64,000 nt of DNA, from contig BSBN01000213.1 of assembly GCA_027924645.1 (NCBI GenBank), positions 33,048,501-33,112,500 of the forward strand, read 5' to 3'. Positions within the stretch are counted from its first letter, which is position 1. Every line of letters starts with the position of its first letter. A model generated the notes under the pieces. The model searched no databases. It saw only the letters and a list, made by a program, of their open reading frames with translations, and was not told the DNA's origin. This document shows positions 1-12,178 of this stretch, in pieces. The stretch is from Cunninghamia lanceolata. Taxonomy: Eukaryota > Streptophyta > Pinopsida > Cupressales > Cupressaceae. The position numbers were made by a program, and so were the translations under genes.

Positions 1-48
1 AAGAATAATCAGAATCAGGAATTTAAGTGGTAGTATCATCTGTGCCAC

Positions 49-1009
49 ATGCTCTTGCATTTTGGTAGGAGACAATGGAAACAGACTTTGAGAGTGCAAC
101 AATTTGATGTTGATGAGCAACCTTTGCCAATACAATGCTGGACCTATCTGTGGGATAGGGATTGTCCAAATTCAAACTTTATTATTTTTGAAGAATTCTT
201 TGTAAGAAAATTGATGACACGCATAGGTGAACATGTAGACAAGATACCATCAGAGATAAAGGATTTCCTCAGACCTGATGAGGAAACTCCTGGAATTGGG
301 ATAAAGCACAATTGGGGAAATTGGTTTCTGAACCAATATTCAACATATATTAGAGTGTATGGTTTTATAATGAAGCTACACTTGTTGCCTGTCCATGTAC
401 CCAAAATACCGACCTATTTGGAAATTATTTGGTAGTTGAATGAGGTGGAGAGATTGCATCTCAGGGGTCAAAAGAAGGGTTCTCTATTCCCTACTACCCT
501 GAAGTGGTCAGACTTTCAGGTGATGAATAAAGGTAGTGTTAAATAGTTACAGGTTGAGGTATGCCACTGTTAGAGAGCAATTTGATCCAAAGGGATTTAT
601 CAATTCAATAAGATTGAGTGTAAAGAAGTCTGCTTTCCCACATAAAATAAACTTTGTTGAGGATGTTGTAAGGAATTCTCTAAAATTTGCAGATGTTGAG
701 GAGAAAATTAAGAAGTGGAAAAGAATTATATCTGTAGAGAATAAGAGAAAGAAGAGAGATCCTAAGTTCCCTAGTTTTTGTGTTGAAGGGAAGAATTTGG
801 TTATCAAGATCAAGAAGATACTATAAAATGTAGAGAGGTTCATGATTCCTAAAGAGAAAAGGCCTCCTAATGTGGAAAGGGCTCCAGGTGTGAGGATACA
901 ACCATATGTCAACCAAGGAATGAGGACATAAAAGAAGAAGATCTACCAGATACTGAGGAGGTAGATAGCCAACAAACCAAGAGACAAAAGATTGTTGAGG
1001 ACAAAACAT
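49..1009 (+). pseudogene. Decayed open frame of unknown function, N-terminal part
   Basis: I do not recognise this protein. A first open stretch (49-435) encodes about 128 residues rich in W, F and Y, typical of a folded domain; it is open to the left, so the real start may lie outside the window. After a stop near 433 the same reading theme continues in another frame (536-826, about 96 residues, K/R-rich toward its end), and then as short E/D/K-rich pieces up to about 1009. The pieces follow each other on one strand with small frame changes, which looks like one original reading frame broken by indels and stops. The following block (1114-2583) probably belongs to the same protein. A retroelement origin is inferred from the surroundings and from a similar layout (folded N-terminus, charged middle, helical C-terminus) in the reading frame at 26496-29515; I saw no clear residue-level match between the two. 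Confidence 0.45.
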
Positions 1010-1113
1010 CTCCTCAAGATAAAAGACAGGATCCTATGAAGATTATAGATGTTGAATAAACCTCAGAGGAAGTAGGAGTTGCTGAGACATTCGCAGACAC
1101 GATTGTTCCTCCT

Positions 1114-2583
1114 ATGCATTTTAATAGGAGTCTTGATTATTTGAAAGTTGCCAATGATGAAATTGGAGATGTGAGGGCACTGGCCTGCCAGCAATTTTTG
1201 TCTGATGACCAGTTTATTAAGACTCAGGAGTTCAAAGATTTAATTCTGAGAAGGAAACAAGCTACATTCCATAAAAGGCTTGAGGAAGAGAAAAATAAGA
1301 TGAATCCTTTGGATGATAATGACTTGGCTACAAGAATCTTGTTTGAGTTTGATTTAAAGCTTGACGATATTACCCTTGAAATGGGAAGACAAATGGTGAT
1401 GGAAAGCGATATGTTGTTGTTACCTAATTGAAGTATGGTAAATGCTTTGGCATTTGAGACCATAAGAAGGCAAGATGAGGTTGCTTTCTCCATTGAAGAA
1501 CAAGTAGGAAAGGCTTTTGGTTCTGGTTTCAACCTATCTCATGAAATGTTGGCCATATGGACTTTGGCACCCAGAACAAATAAACCAGATGTGGTGCGAA
1601 GACTTGATCAATTGATAGGAAATTTGATTGTGAAGAGAGTGGCTGAGACTCTAGCACCTTATGCAACAACCTTAGTAGTGGACACAACTATGTTGAGTCA
1701 AGCCATAGTTTTGAAACTACAAAAGGATTACAATGAGCTTTGGAAGAGGTATGCAAATGATTTAGCTAGGCCGAGAGTTTTGGAGGATAGGGAGTTGGTA
1801 TCTTCTAGTGCTCTTGTGCCAATCATTTTGAGTCCATCAGGAGAATCTTTTTCATCAGACATGGATGTTTTACTTTTAGAAATTACAGAATTGAAAGGCA
1901 TTGTTAACTCACTAAGAGGAGATAGACTGCAAATATACATTGAGGTTGTTTGAGATAGATAACTATCAGTTATCTAAAATTAGTGGGAAGGTAGATGATG
2001 CTTACAGAGGGATTGTAGACTTAAATTAAGCTCTGGTGAAGCATGAACATAATTCTTATAGTCTGTAAGAAATCATAAATAAATGGATGCCGAGAAATGT
2101 TACCATTAAGCAGATGGTCAAAACAACAAGGTTTGACCCAATCAAACCTATTGGGTTACAAGGAACTCCAGAGATCATGAATATCTTTAATGATGTGGCC
2201 TCATCTATGATAAAGCTCGATAAGTAGCTAAAGGAAAAGGTGGCATCTATTGATCAAGTAAAACTGAAGGTGCTACCCCATTTCAAGGACGAACATGATC
2301 AACCCAAAGCATTAGACCAGTGGAAACTGAATTTGGTCCTATGGGGTCCAAGGTTGTTGCTCTGATTTGTATTGATGATGAGTTAAAAACAAATCTCCTA
2401 AATTCGGTATTGGATGAGCTCTTATCATTGGAGAAGCTGTGTGATCACATTGGTAGAGAATCAAAGGCTATCTTGGATGCCCAATATGCAGCTCATAATG
2501 ATAAGGTGGTCAAAGTATTGGATTTCCAATGGCCAGAAGATAAAGAATTTGGAGCTTGGGTGGAGAAGTACGAAGTTGAATGA
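1114..2583 (+). pseudogene. Decayed open frame of unknown function, helical C-terminal part
   Basis: Three open stretches lie in order on the plus strand: 1114-1431, 1435-1953 and 2320-2583. The first two share a frame and are separated by a single stop codon just before 1435. The encoded protein is rich in E, K, L and D with long predicted helices and no cysteine-histidine clusters, catalytic triads or membrane segments that I can see. Between 1954 and 2319 further coherent peptide is visible once frame changes and internal stops are allowed. I read it as the C-terminal half of the broken protein that begins near position 49. No family is recognised. Loss of function is likely because of at least three stops and two frame changes. 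Confidence 0.45.
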
Positions 2584-4213
2584 GCCTTGAGTCAGCTCTC
2601 ATTTGGTCATCAGTTTCCCAAGTATGACTTATTTTGGCAAATCCAAAGTGATACTGTGTTTTTGGCCCACATAAATGAATCAAATGCCTACATTGGAGAA
2701 TTTTGTCAGCATAGATATGATTGAAATTGAATTTTAATATGAGTTGCTATAATGAGCATGAGCTCCAAAGCTATTTTGTATTGTAATAGTCAAACTTTTC
2801 TAAAAAAAGTTAGTTTTATGAGCTTAGTCGACATACTTTGTATCTCTCCAATGCAATGAGAAATTGTCATAGTATCTGATATAGACACATGAAGTAGTAT
2901 AATATAGATAGATAGAAGGAGATTGGAATTCTTAGAATAGTATTGTATAAGCTTTGAGATCTTGATTGATTCCAATAAGAAAGGAGTACTTCTGGGTTGG
3001 ACGTTTAATATTTTGTGCGTGAGATCATTTGTACTTTTCATGGCAATAGTCTATTCAGATTAAATTGAATGAGAAACATTGAATGTGTGTGTTGTTTATG
3101 GTTGTCTCCTTGGATATGGATGCTTTTCTTTTGAATGAAGTTGCTAAGGGTTTCTGAATTCATCAATATACATTTGCTATATTGTGTGTCTAGTTTTTTG
3201 CATCTATTTGAGGAATGGATTAAACTGCTCTAAATCAGATATAGGGGAAAGTCTATTGTGTCAAAGGATTATTGAAGAAGAACCATAGATAATACTCTTT
3301 CTTGGGTTAATTGCTGTAAGGCAGTAGTGATGTTGTTACCCTCTGAATGTGAAGTTAAATTGTTATGAAGAAAACACTTGCATATAGGAATTTGACTCTA
3401 TTACCCTGAATAGGCACTGATATGAGGAAGTCCTTCAAGTCCAAGCACATAGATTCATAAAATCAAGAAGATTAAACTTTTCCTTTGTTTTGTATACTGT
3501 AGACGTTCCATGTTCTCAGAGTTATGAAATTGATGCATATTGAGGACTTAGCTAATCTGAAGTAGGATCTTTCAGACCTTAAATTATTGATGAGAATATT
3601 TTTTCTTAATAAATATCTCATTGTACTTGAGATTTTTTTTTAGATATTGCTATAAGGGAATACCCCCTAGGTCTGCCTAAAGTGTAGAGGAGAGCAAGAA
3701 ATTGTCTCCTGTTTGTTGGCCACTGACCTATGAGTCCTAAGCATTAATTATAGATACCTTATAGGGATAAGTAGACAATCAGTTGGGAACACCGACAACT
3801 CCCACAAGGTTTGGTGGTGTTTGAACCAAGAGCAAAACCTTCAGCTTTGATACTATATTAGAATCAATAAACATTCACCATTAGATCTACAAGCATGTAC
3901 TCAAAGCAAGAAAGAAAAACATTATTCAAAGATAAACAAATAGAGATATTACTAGTAGATAAAGACACCAAAGAATAGTAGTATCAAATAAACTCATGGA
4001 TGACCGAGTAAGTACAAGAAAGAAAAGATGCATTACTTGTCTTAGGGTTGACTTGTCCACATGAATATTATTTTTTTAAAAATATATTACTTATCTCAAT
4101 GAGCTATCACTTAAATTGGTTTCGATGAGTAGGATTTCATAATTTAACAAAGGTAGTAGAAGCTTCAAACACTAACACAAGAGAGGAAAGGATATTGAGA
4201 GACATATCAAGGA
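2584..4213. other. Gene-free stretch with a faint primer-site relic
   Basis: No credible coding region is seen. Near 3853-3870 the sequence resembles a damaged minus-strand primer-binding site (compare GCTCTGATACCA, the complement of the initiator-Met tRNA 3' end) followed by an LTR-like start, so a very old minus-strand LTR element may begin here. The rest is AT-rich and unremarkable. Confidence 0.35.
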
Positions 4214-4613
4214 TTGGGAGAGGTGCATAGGTGGAGGTATCATTGTTTTGGATTGTTGGATCTAGAGAACTTTATCAATTCGATCAATAATATGGATGAG
4301 TCATTTGAGTTTGAAGACATCTTAGATTCACAAAGGGGTAGAATTTCCCAAACAAAGTTGAAGGGGTATGTCACATTGTATTTTGAGGATACATAGTTGT
4401 AGTGAGTCAAGAATGACAAGGAGAATACCATCCATTCAGACCAAATGGTATAAAGTTAAGGGGTGATTTCCTACTAGGGGATTACTAATTGGATCTTTTG
4501 AAGAAGTTAAAGAATTATTGGTAGTGCAAGGGCAATGTGAAGGAGTATATAGAAGAGTTTTATAAACTCACAATTCATTTAGGTCACCGTGATTTGAATT
4601 GGGAAAAGGTATT
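4214..4613 (+). pseudogene. Ty3/gypsy gag fragment (left part of a split host element)
   Basis: An open stretch at 4214-4396 encodes a gag capsid-like segment (a D-F-E-F-x-D-I type motif followed by a T-K-L-K-G-Y helix). After frame changes, 4524-4613 reads as the classic plant gypsy capsid motif with the core EEFYKLTIHLGHR. The reading stops abruptly at 4613, where the LTR of a minus-strand chromovirus starts. Protease-coding sequence of the same general type resumes at 16888, so the two pieces probably come from one older gypsy element that was invaded. The joining is inferred: the intervening gag C-terminus, zinc knuckle and protease active site are absent. Confidence 0.6.
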
Positions 4614-7513
4614 TGTAAAGTCCAAAAATATCATTTACTAAAAGTAACCAATGAAAAGCAACTGAATCCAAATATAGAAAGAGAATCTTTCCATTAACAG
4701 GGATTTCCATAATTGCACAAAGATTTGCAAGATCTATAATAAGTAAAGTGCTTCAACAAGCACAAGAAGGAAATAATATTACATCTTTTCAATTGTTCCA
4801 AATACATAAAAATACAACCATAATACATCAATGAGAAGTACATTATTGATTCAATGAATTTTTGATCTCCAAAATAGTGAAGTTACTATAAGTGACAAGG
4901 GTGTTTTGTTTCAATACCATAATTTCAACTATAACTATGTAATTATAATGGTAAGACATCAATGAAAGAAATATATATTAAAGTAAGCACATTCCCATTA
5001 TCTAAAATGAAATTATAACTTTATTTGTTGAATTTTTCACACAGCTAAGTAAGAGAATTGAATAAACAAACAAGATTAAAATGTGATAAGTTTCTATGTT
5101 GGCCAAAGCAACATCTACTCTATTAAATGTTTGGCACCATAGTTTCTAACTTAAACCATAATATACCTTTTATTTCAATTAAGATAACAAAATTCATTGG
5201 TTTAAATAGAAGCCAACTATGATATGTAAAAGTTAAGGAAAAATATACATCAAGGCTGAAGGAAATAAAGCAAGGGTAGCTCAGCATGCTATGTGCATTT
5301 TTGAGGAGCATAAAGCAATGATTTAGCACTTATCTAGGGTCGAAGCTATCATATAGTTTTAAGAAATAATCAAACACACAATCACAAAGATGTTTCAATA
5401 GGGGATTGCAGCATTTCCCTAGGCAGAGAGGAAATGAAATGCCAGCGCCCAACGCTCTATAGAGAGTTCGATGATTTAGATGGCAGATTGATATTATAAA
5501 GTCATTTTGAAGCATAGAATAATGTGTGGGTTAGATTTGAATAAAATTTAGGATTACACAAAATTTGAGCATTGACTAGATCGATCGGTTTGAAAAAATA
5601 ACAAAGAGTTTCAAGTGTAAAGCTTAATGCTGAGTCGAAAAGGCTGTAGTAGTATGGTCGAAGCTAATATAAAGAGAAATCTTCAATCAAAAGGCCGTTG
5701 TAGAAAGTTGGAGACATGTCTTTCTGCAAGTAAAATTCTTATATTTCGCTGAGGAAACTATAAAAGCTTAATAGAACCGGCTACATAAAAGATAATTTTT
5801 TGTTGATTAGAATATACAGGATAATTTTATTATTGGAGCAAACCTCTAAGGAAGTCGTAGGTAAAAATAAAAACACAGCGATGCCACTTCGATACTCTAA
5901 GATCCATAGATAAGAGAATAAATCATTTGGAAAAATGGCTTCAAGGCCAATTATGGTAGCCGCAGTTGTAACTAAGGATTCTAAAGACATCGCTACACAT
6001 CGAATGGAGTTGAAGGATCTGAAGTGTAATAAGTAAAGTAATTATAATAAAATAAAAAGGGAAGAGCTGGAGTTAAACTGGGCGATTCATCTCTATATTT
6101 TCCTAACTGAATCTCCAAGCCATATAAGACCGACCTTAAGGGATCAAGTATACTTTTTGAGGGAAGAATTGATCGAATCTAAACAAGGGGACATAGGAAA
6201 ATAGCTATTGATTTTCAGAGATTGCTTATCCAATGACCTCTGTGGTAGTGTGTGCTACGGAAATCATAATCAAGAAGACTTAAAGGAGACATAACACTGG
6301 TTTAAGAATGTAAAAGACAACGATATAAAGGGAGAAGCAATGCAATTCTCATAACACAAAACAGAATAATTTCATGTTCAATATGATAAAATCATCTAAT
6401 GCCGATAGGAAGACACAAAGCTTATTTAGATATGGCACTAACACAGATTAACACCGGTGGACTATGAATCCGTTGTCTTATAACCGAATAGGAACCTTAT
6501 ACCATATGTAAATATTAAATTTGAAGAATAATCCTGCCTTGCTAAATGATCCTTGCTTCCCTTCTCCTCTCAAATTTTTCTTCTCAACTATGCGTCGTAC
6601 TGTCTCCTCTTCTCTACTGCATGCCTCCCTCTTAACAAAGATTTCCTCTATTTTAATCTTGCTATTTCTATATTTTTTTACCTCTAGATTTTTGCTTTTC
6701 TTTCTTGTTTTCTTCTATTTTCATTTTTTGATTTTATTTCTATCTTTTTGTTTTACTTTATTCCATTTTTGTTTTCTTTACTATTGTTTGCTTTATTTCT
6801 ATTCTTTTTGTTATATTCTATCTTTTAATTTTTGTCATTATCTTAGGTTTATCTTATTTGTCACTATTTAATAAATAATTTATTCTACAAAATGGATGAA
6901 TATTATTTCAAACAAATAAAAAAAATATCTATTTATTTAATCATTTCTAATTTACCCCAAAATAATAAATAAATAAATTATTCTAAAAGAAAAATCACTT
7001 TCTTTCACATAGAGTTTAATAAAAGAAATATACTATTTAAATTTATTCTAATCCAGTAAAAGATATTTGGATTTAACTAGAAATCATTAGTTGTATCTAA
7101 AGAAAGCATAACTGAGTTAATTTAACATGTGTAATAAGTCAATTCATCGACATAAGTTCAATGATGCAATGATAATATGCAAATGAGATGCAACTAAGTG
7201 CTCGTGTGTGCAATGTAGAGTCTCTCTTCGTCTCAACCCTGCCAGGTGGCTAAGTCACCTCTTCCTTAACCATACTCTTGTCTTCGACAACCTACCAACA
7301 TTAAAGTCAATTTTTTCATGAATAGGCTAGTGACCAATCCATAGTCAAAGCATAGCGAAAGCATTGTACATTTTTATTATTTTCTAATTGTATATTTGAA
7401 TTTGGAAAAGAATCAATAATCATCCACTTTTATCCATAACATAATCATAAATAAACATTCATCAGTTCTAATTTTAGTCAAGTTCAAAAAACATAACAGT
7501 TTGAGACATGACA
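4614..7513 (-). repeat. Chromovirus LTR, 3' copy in element orientation
   Basis: About 2900 bp. It aligns with 12179-15091 throughout, with moderate divergence and small indels. It starts TGTAAAGTC and ends TGACA on the plus strand, and is followed at 7514-7528 by a pyrimidine run that is a polypurine tract on the minus strand. It includes a pyrimidine-rich tract (about 6540-6870) that yields a spurious hydrophobic open frame. Confidence 0.85.
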
Positions 7514-7528
7514 TCCTTCCCCACTTGG
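7514..7528 (-). other. Polypurine tract of the chromovirus
   Basis: On the minus strand this reads CCAAGTGGGGAAGGA directly before the LTR start, which is the expected position for second-strand priming. The equivalent site beside the other LTR (15092-15106) has one or two changes. Confidence 0.7.
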
Positions 7529-7639
7529 AAGAGACATCGTCCCAATGTCTTATTACACACATCAAACATAAAAGTCTTAAACAACTTAATAATAGTGTAT
7601 CAACTAAGTCATAATTATGTAGAAATTAAAAGAGTTTAT

Positions 7640-8381
7640 GCTAATTTTTGAAATGAGGAAAAGCTCTATCAATATCATCAACATTCTCTCAGGTGGTGTT
7701 ATCCACTGAATATTGGTCCCACTGGACCTTATACTGCACAACATCCCACTTTCACAACTTAACATTGTGCCTCTCCAAAATTTGCCTGGGCTCCACCAGC
7801 ACCACCCCTAGATCCTGAACTTGCAATGCACGCCAATCAAGAATATGTGAAGCATCTGGGTGATACAGCTTAAGCAAAGATACATGGAAGATATTATGCA
7901 TTTGGGATAGAGCCGGCGGTAGAGCAAGCCTATATGCAACTGGATTAATTACTTCCAAAACATCAAATGGTCTAACATATCTGGGTGTAAGCTTGGAAGC
8001 CTTGCCAATTGAAATGGAACTTTTCTGAGGTCAAACTCTCAAGAAGACCTTGTCTCCTACTGAGAACTGTCTGAAGGTTCTATAATTATTTGCGTAACTC
8101 TTCTGGCAGTCTAAAGCTTGTTTTAGTTTCTCCTTAATCAACTTCTTTTGAGCCTCCATTTCTTTCAACATCTCTGGTCCAATTACTATCCTGTCTTCCA
8201 CCTTATCCCAAATGTTAGGTGTACGACATTTATGTCCATATAGAGCTTCAAAAGGTGCCATTCCTAAGGAGGCATGATATGAATTATTATACGCAAACTC
8301 CACTAAGGGAAGGTACTCCTCCCACTTATACTGTTGGTCCATGCAATACATCCTTAAGAGATCCTCCACCACCTGATTCAC
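7640..8381 (-). pseudogene. Integrase C-terminal half with chromodomain-like tail
   Basis: The open stretch 8031-8381 encodes the end of the integrase core: the motif FAYNNSYHASLGMAPFEALYG is the conserved region around the catalytic glutamate in plant gypsy integrases, followed by a GDKVFLRV strand of the DNA-binding domain. After a stop, 7752-7958 continues with AYRLALPP, HNIFHVSLLK and EPRQILERHNVKL, and further broken codons down to about 7640 give a YKVQW-D-Y core typical of a chromodomain. That places the element among the chromoviruses, whose tail is thought to guide insertion to particular chromatin. Stops at about 8030 and 7751 make it non-functional. Confidence 0.85.
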
Positions 8382-8425
8382 CCTCTTCGTCTGACTATCG
8401 GTCTAAGGATGATAGGCTAAACTGA

Positions 8426-9646
8426 AGTTCAATTTAGTCCCCAATGATGCATTCAATGTCATCCAGAATCTAGAATTCATTTGAGTGTTGCGATCAGAGA
8501 TGATCATCTCCGGTACTCCATGCAAACAGAAATTTCTTGTACAAACTTTTTGGCTAAGATTAAAGATCCATCTTTGAGATTCCCTGGAATAAAGTGAGCC
8601 ACTTTTATCAATTTATCTACAACAACCAAGATGACATTATGTCAATTCTTGGTCATGGGCATCCCATGAATAAAATCCATACTAATTACCTGCCACTTAT
8701 ACTCTAGCACACTATGCGGGTATAAAAGTCCTGTTAGATGCACATGCTCAACCTTAACTCGCTGGCATTCTAAACATTTGGCTACAAATTCGGTAACATC
8801 CTTCTTGAGTACTGGCCAGAAGTACAAGGGTCTTAGTCCTTCTATCATTTTCATCACACCAGGTTGCCCTGAGTATGGTGCATTATGAAATTCCTCGAGT
8901 ACTAGCTTCCTCAACTCCCCTGAGTTAGGAACATACATCCGTCCTTGATACCTCAATAGTCCATCTGTCTCAATCATATATCTATCAAACCTGTGATAAG
9001 AGGAATCCTTCTCTAAGGCTTGTTTCAGTCTATCATAATGTTCATCTTCTGGTAGAACCTGAATCACTTGTTGCCTGAAATTTGATCTTACAATGAGCAT
9101 AGCTACAAGATGTCTCCTCCTACTAAGGGCATCTGCTACTCTGTTTTCCTTTCCCTTTATATATTCGATCCCAAAATCATACTCACTCAAAAACTCCAAC
9201 CATCTGGTCTGTTAAGCAATTAGATTGGGCTAAGTGAAGATGTACGTAAGCCCCAAATGGTCTGTTTTCAATTCGAAGGGCTTCCCTAGAAAGCAATGTC
9301 TCCACATTTGAAGGGCATGCACTATGGTAGCCAACTCCAAATCATGCAGTGCATAGTTCAATTCATGTTGTTTCAATTTTCTAGATTCATATGTCACCAC
9401 TTGTCCATCCTGCATAAGTACTCCTACTCCCTCTTCTGAAGCATCTGTTATTACAGTGAAGTGTCCATTTGGATCTAGCATAGTTAAGATAGGTGCAGTC
9501 ATGAGCTTCTCCTTCAAAAGCTGAAATTCATGTTCACACTTGTCACTCCACTCAAATTTCTTTCCTTTCTTTTGGAGCGAGGTGATGGGTGCTGCTATCG
9601 TAGAGAACCCCTTTACAAATTTCCTGTAATAGCTGGCAAGTCCCAT
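8426..9646 (-). pseudogene. RNase H and integrase N-terminal half
   Basis: The stretch 9230-9646 begins within the RT thumb (GLASYYRKFVKGFS) and runs through the RNase H start (TDASEEGVGVLMQDG, YALHDLELATIVHALQMWRH). After a stop, 8642-9199 covers the RNase H end (IKGKENRVADALSR) and the integrase zinc region: a histidine in EFHNAPYSGQPG, where the usual second histidine (GHPG) is glutamine, then CLECQRVK supplying the two cysteines. The first catalytic aspartate of the integrase core lies in ISMDFIHGMP. A stop follows at about 8640 and the core continues in pieces toward 8426. The truncated sister copy at 16414-16776 retains the GHPG histidine. Confidence 0.85.
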
Positions 9647-10190
9647 GAAACTCTGGACTTCCGTTACATTTTACAATGTTGGCCACTCCATAATTGCTTT
9701 GATCTTTTTTGGATCCATTGCTATCCCTTCTGCTGAGATGCTGTGGCCTAAATAGTGCACCTTACTTTGATAAAAAAGTGCATTTGGATAGCTTCCCAAA
9801 AAGCTTATGCTCCCTCAAGCGTTGCAAGACTATCCTCAGGTGCTAATCATGCTCTTCTATTGATTTGGAATAGATCAGGATGTCATTCAAAAATACTAAC
9901 ACAAAATCATCCAAGTAGTGTCGGAATACATTGTTCATCAGGTTCATGAATGTCGTTGGGGCATTGGTTAACCCAAATGGGACCATAGTGAATCCATAGT
10001 GCCTGTATCAAGTCTTGAATGCAGTCTTAGATATGTCCTCATCCTTTATCCTTAATTGATGGTATCCCGACCATAGATATATCTTGAAGAACACCTTGGC
10101 TCCCTTCATTTGATCAAATAGTTCATCTATCCTTGGGAGTGAATATTTATTCTTTATGGTGGCCTTTATTGAGCATCCTGTAATCAACAC
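9647..10190 (-). pseudogene. Reverse transcriptase, catalytic half (inactive)
   Basis: Following a frameshift near 10150-10190, this frame carries the RT fingers and palm: [32 protein letters not shown] and SKTAFKT, then a stop, then a broken continuation with [13 protein letters not shown] and [17 protein letters not shown]. The last motif is the polymerase active site, normally F-x-D-D in plant gypsy elements; here the first catalytic aspartate is asparagine (codon at about 9888-9890 on the plus-strand scale). With the frameshift and stops, the enzyme cannot work. Confidence 0.85.
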
Positions 10191-10986
10191 ACAACCTCAT
10201 GGTTCTATCTTTCTTTTTCACGAAAATAACTGGTGCTCCCCATGGAGACACCCTAGGTCTTATGAACCCCTGATTTAGCAGTTCTTGTAACTGTGCCTTC
10301 AATTCATATAACTTAGCAGTAGTCATCCTATAAGGTGCCTTCGACTGAGGCTCAGTTCCAAGTAGCAAATCTATTGAGAAGTTGAATTCCCTTTTTGGTG
10401 GTAACTCAGTTAGCTCATTTGGGAACACATCTTGAAACTCTTTCAGAATAGGATAATCATTAACTGATGGCTTCAAGTTATCAAGTTCTCTAACCTTAAC
10501 CACATAGATGGCACACCCTTTCCTGTTAGCTTTCTTCAACTGCATGGCAGAGATTTTCCTGAGTTCTAAGGGCCTTCTCAAACGATGAATTTCCACATAG
10601 TTTCCTTGATCATCTAGACATTTCACAATTTTCCCTTCACAATCCACTATTGACTTATGCTTAGTGAGCCAATTATTCCCCAAAATTACACCGTAAAACC
10701 CTAAGGGTGCCACATACAGGTTGACTTGGGTTTGGAAGCTGGGAAGATCTAATTCACTGCAAGCAAGACATAGCTCTACATTTTTCTCTACCTGATTTCC
10801 ATATTGAACTTTCCATGAATTAGCTATATAACTGGGATTAACAGATAAATTAGAAATGACATTAGGATCTACGAAACATTCGGTGGCTCCAGTGTCAATT
10901 AATATAGAAACAAGACAACCAAAGAGCTTATCGGTACATTGGATCAGTGTCGCTTGGAAATCTGCTTGGCGATTGTTAACTGCCAC
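10147..10986 (-). pseudogene. Gag-pol segment: aspartic protease and RT start
   Basis: A 279-codon open stretch. The protease active site [11 protein letters not shown] lies near residues 30-40 and GVILGNNWL, the flap-side strand, near residues 120-130. The linker to RT follows, then [20 protein letters not shown] and the start of the palm, [12 protein letters not shown], before the frame is lost near 10150. The first codon of the stretch is GTG in the genome and is not a true start; the frame continues from gag upstream. The DTGA triad is intact. Confidence 0.85.
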
Positions 10987-10989
10987 ATG

Positions 10990-12096
10990 GATCTGGTGCT
11001 AGTTCCTATTCTTTTGGTTATTTGCTCTCTACAGACACACACTAGCATAATGCTCTCCACCACAAGTGTAACATCCTCCACTGGGTGCTATGGGTTTATC
11101 TGACATGTCTCTTCTGTTGCTGTTATAATTGTTGTTGTTGTTGTAGTTGGCCTTTTTGTTGTTGTTCTGATTCCCACCATTGCAATCCTAAGAGTTATTT
11201 CCCATTTTTAGATTCCTAATCTGTCGATTGTTATTGTTTCCTTGATTATTCTAGTTCTGATTATTATTACTTTGATTATTATTATTCCCTTGAAACTTCT
11301 TGTTTCCATACTTCGCATCCCTGCTCTTGCGGTAGTTAGCAACCTGTTGCAACTTTTTCTCCTATTTGATTGCTTTCCTGAAGACTTCATCCATAGTTGA
11401 GGGGTTGTGAGTGTCCACATCTGTCCCAATTTGAGGCCTTTACCCCATGATAACTTTTTGGATTTGGAACCTCTCATCTAACTGGTATTGTGGTACATAT
11501 TTGAATAGATGGGAGAATCTTTCCTAGTAATGTGTCACTGTCATTCCCCCTTGAGTAAGATTCTGAAATTCCATCATCTTTTTGTCAAAATATAACTTGG
11601 GTAGCCATCTCTTCCTAAATAACTACAGAAAGTACTCCCATGTGATTTCCCTAGGTAACAACCGCTTCTCAACTTTCTCATTATCCCACCAAGTGGCTGC
11701 TTCACCGGTGAGCTGATATGACCCCCAAATTGCTTTGGTCTCATTAGACAAGTTGCGAAGGGCAAAATACTTCTCCATTTCAATTATCTATGCCTCCGCC
11801 CCATCCCCAATTGTTTTGCCATCAAGCTTTGGTGGGGTGAACTTCTTAAGGTCCTTACCCAACTCCTCAGCTACTCTCTCCTGATTATTTGTATTTCCTC
11901 CATTTTCAAGGTTTCTCGCTTCACTTCTGTGGTTTCCACTTCCATCTTGGTTCTACCCTGCTTGGCTTACTCAAATTTCTTGCTCCAAATTGTCCATTCT
12001 AGTTTCCTGTTGGGTTAGCAGGGTGAGGATTTGGTCTAATCTCTCATTTTGGTCACCATGGAACCCTCCACTTCGGTTAGTGTGCCTTTTATCCAT
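10990..12096 (-). pseudogene. Chromovirus gag
   Basis: The most plausible ATG is at 12096 (MDKRHTNRSGG); codons upstream of it overlap the primer site. The sequence then runs, with several stops, through the capsid (helices around 11574-11783 with YFALRNLSNETKAIWGSY and WWDNEKVEKRLLP), an Asn-rich low-complexity linker (about 11110-11300), and a single zinc knuckle CYTCGGEHYASVC near 11065-11105. The knuckle spacing is CX2CX3HX4C, one residue shorter than canonical. Gag would form the particle that packages the element RNA. At least five in-frame stops show it is dead. Confidence 0.75.
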
Positions 12097-12164
12097 CCTG
12101 ATCAATCTACACACATTCGCATCTTTAGCGTAAATAGGCGAAGGTCCTAGAGTTTCATCTAGAT

Positions 12165-12176
12165 GCTTTGATACCA
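12165..12176 (-). other. Primer-binding site (initiator-Met tRNA) of the chromovirus
   Basis: The minus strand reads TGGTATCAAAGC, one mismatch from the canonical initiator-Met tRNA complement TGGTATCAGAGC. It lies two bases from the LTR end at 12179, the standard location for first-strand priming. Confidence 0.8.
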
Positions 12177-12178
12177 AA

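Noticed and set aside
6521..6871. Hydrophobic 116-codon open frame resembling a multi-span membrane protein
   Set aside because: It lies in a pyrimidine-rich tract of the chromovirus LTR. The partner LTR (14118-14309) has the same tract with the frame broken, so it is a composition artefact.
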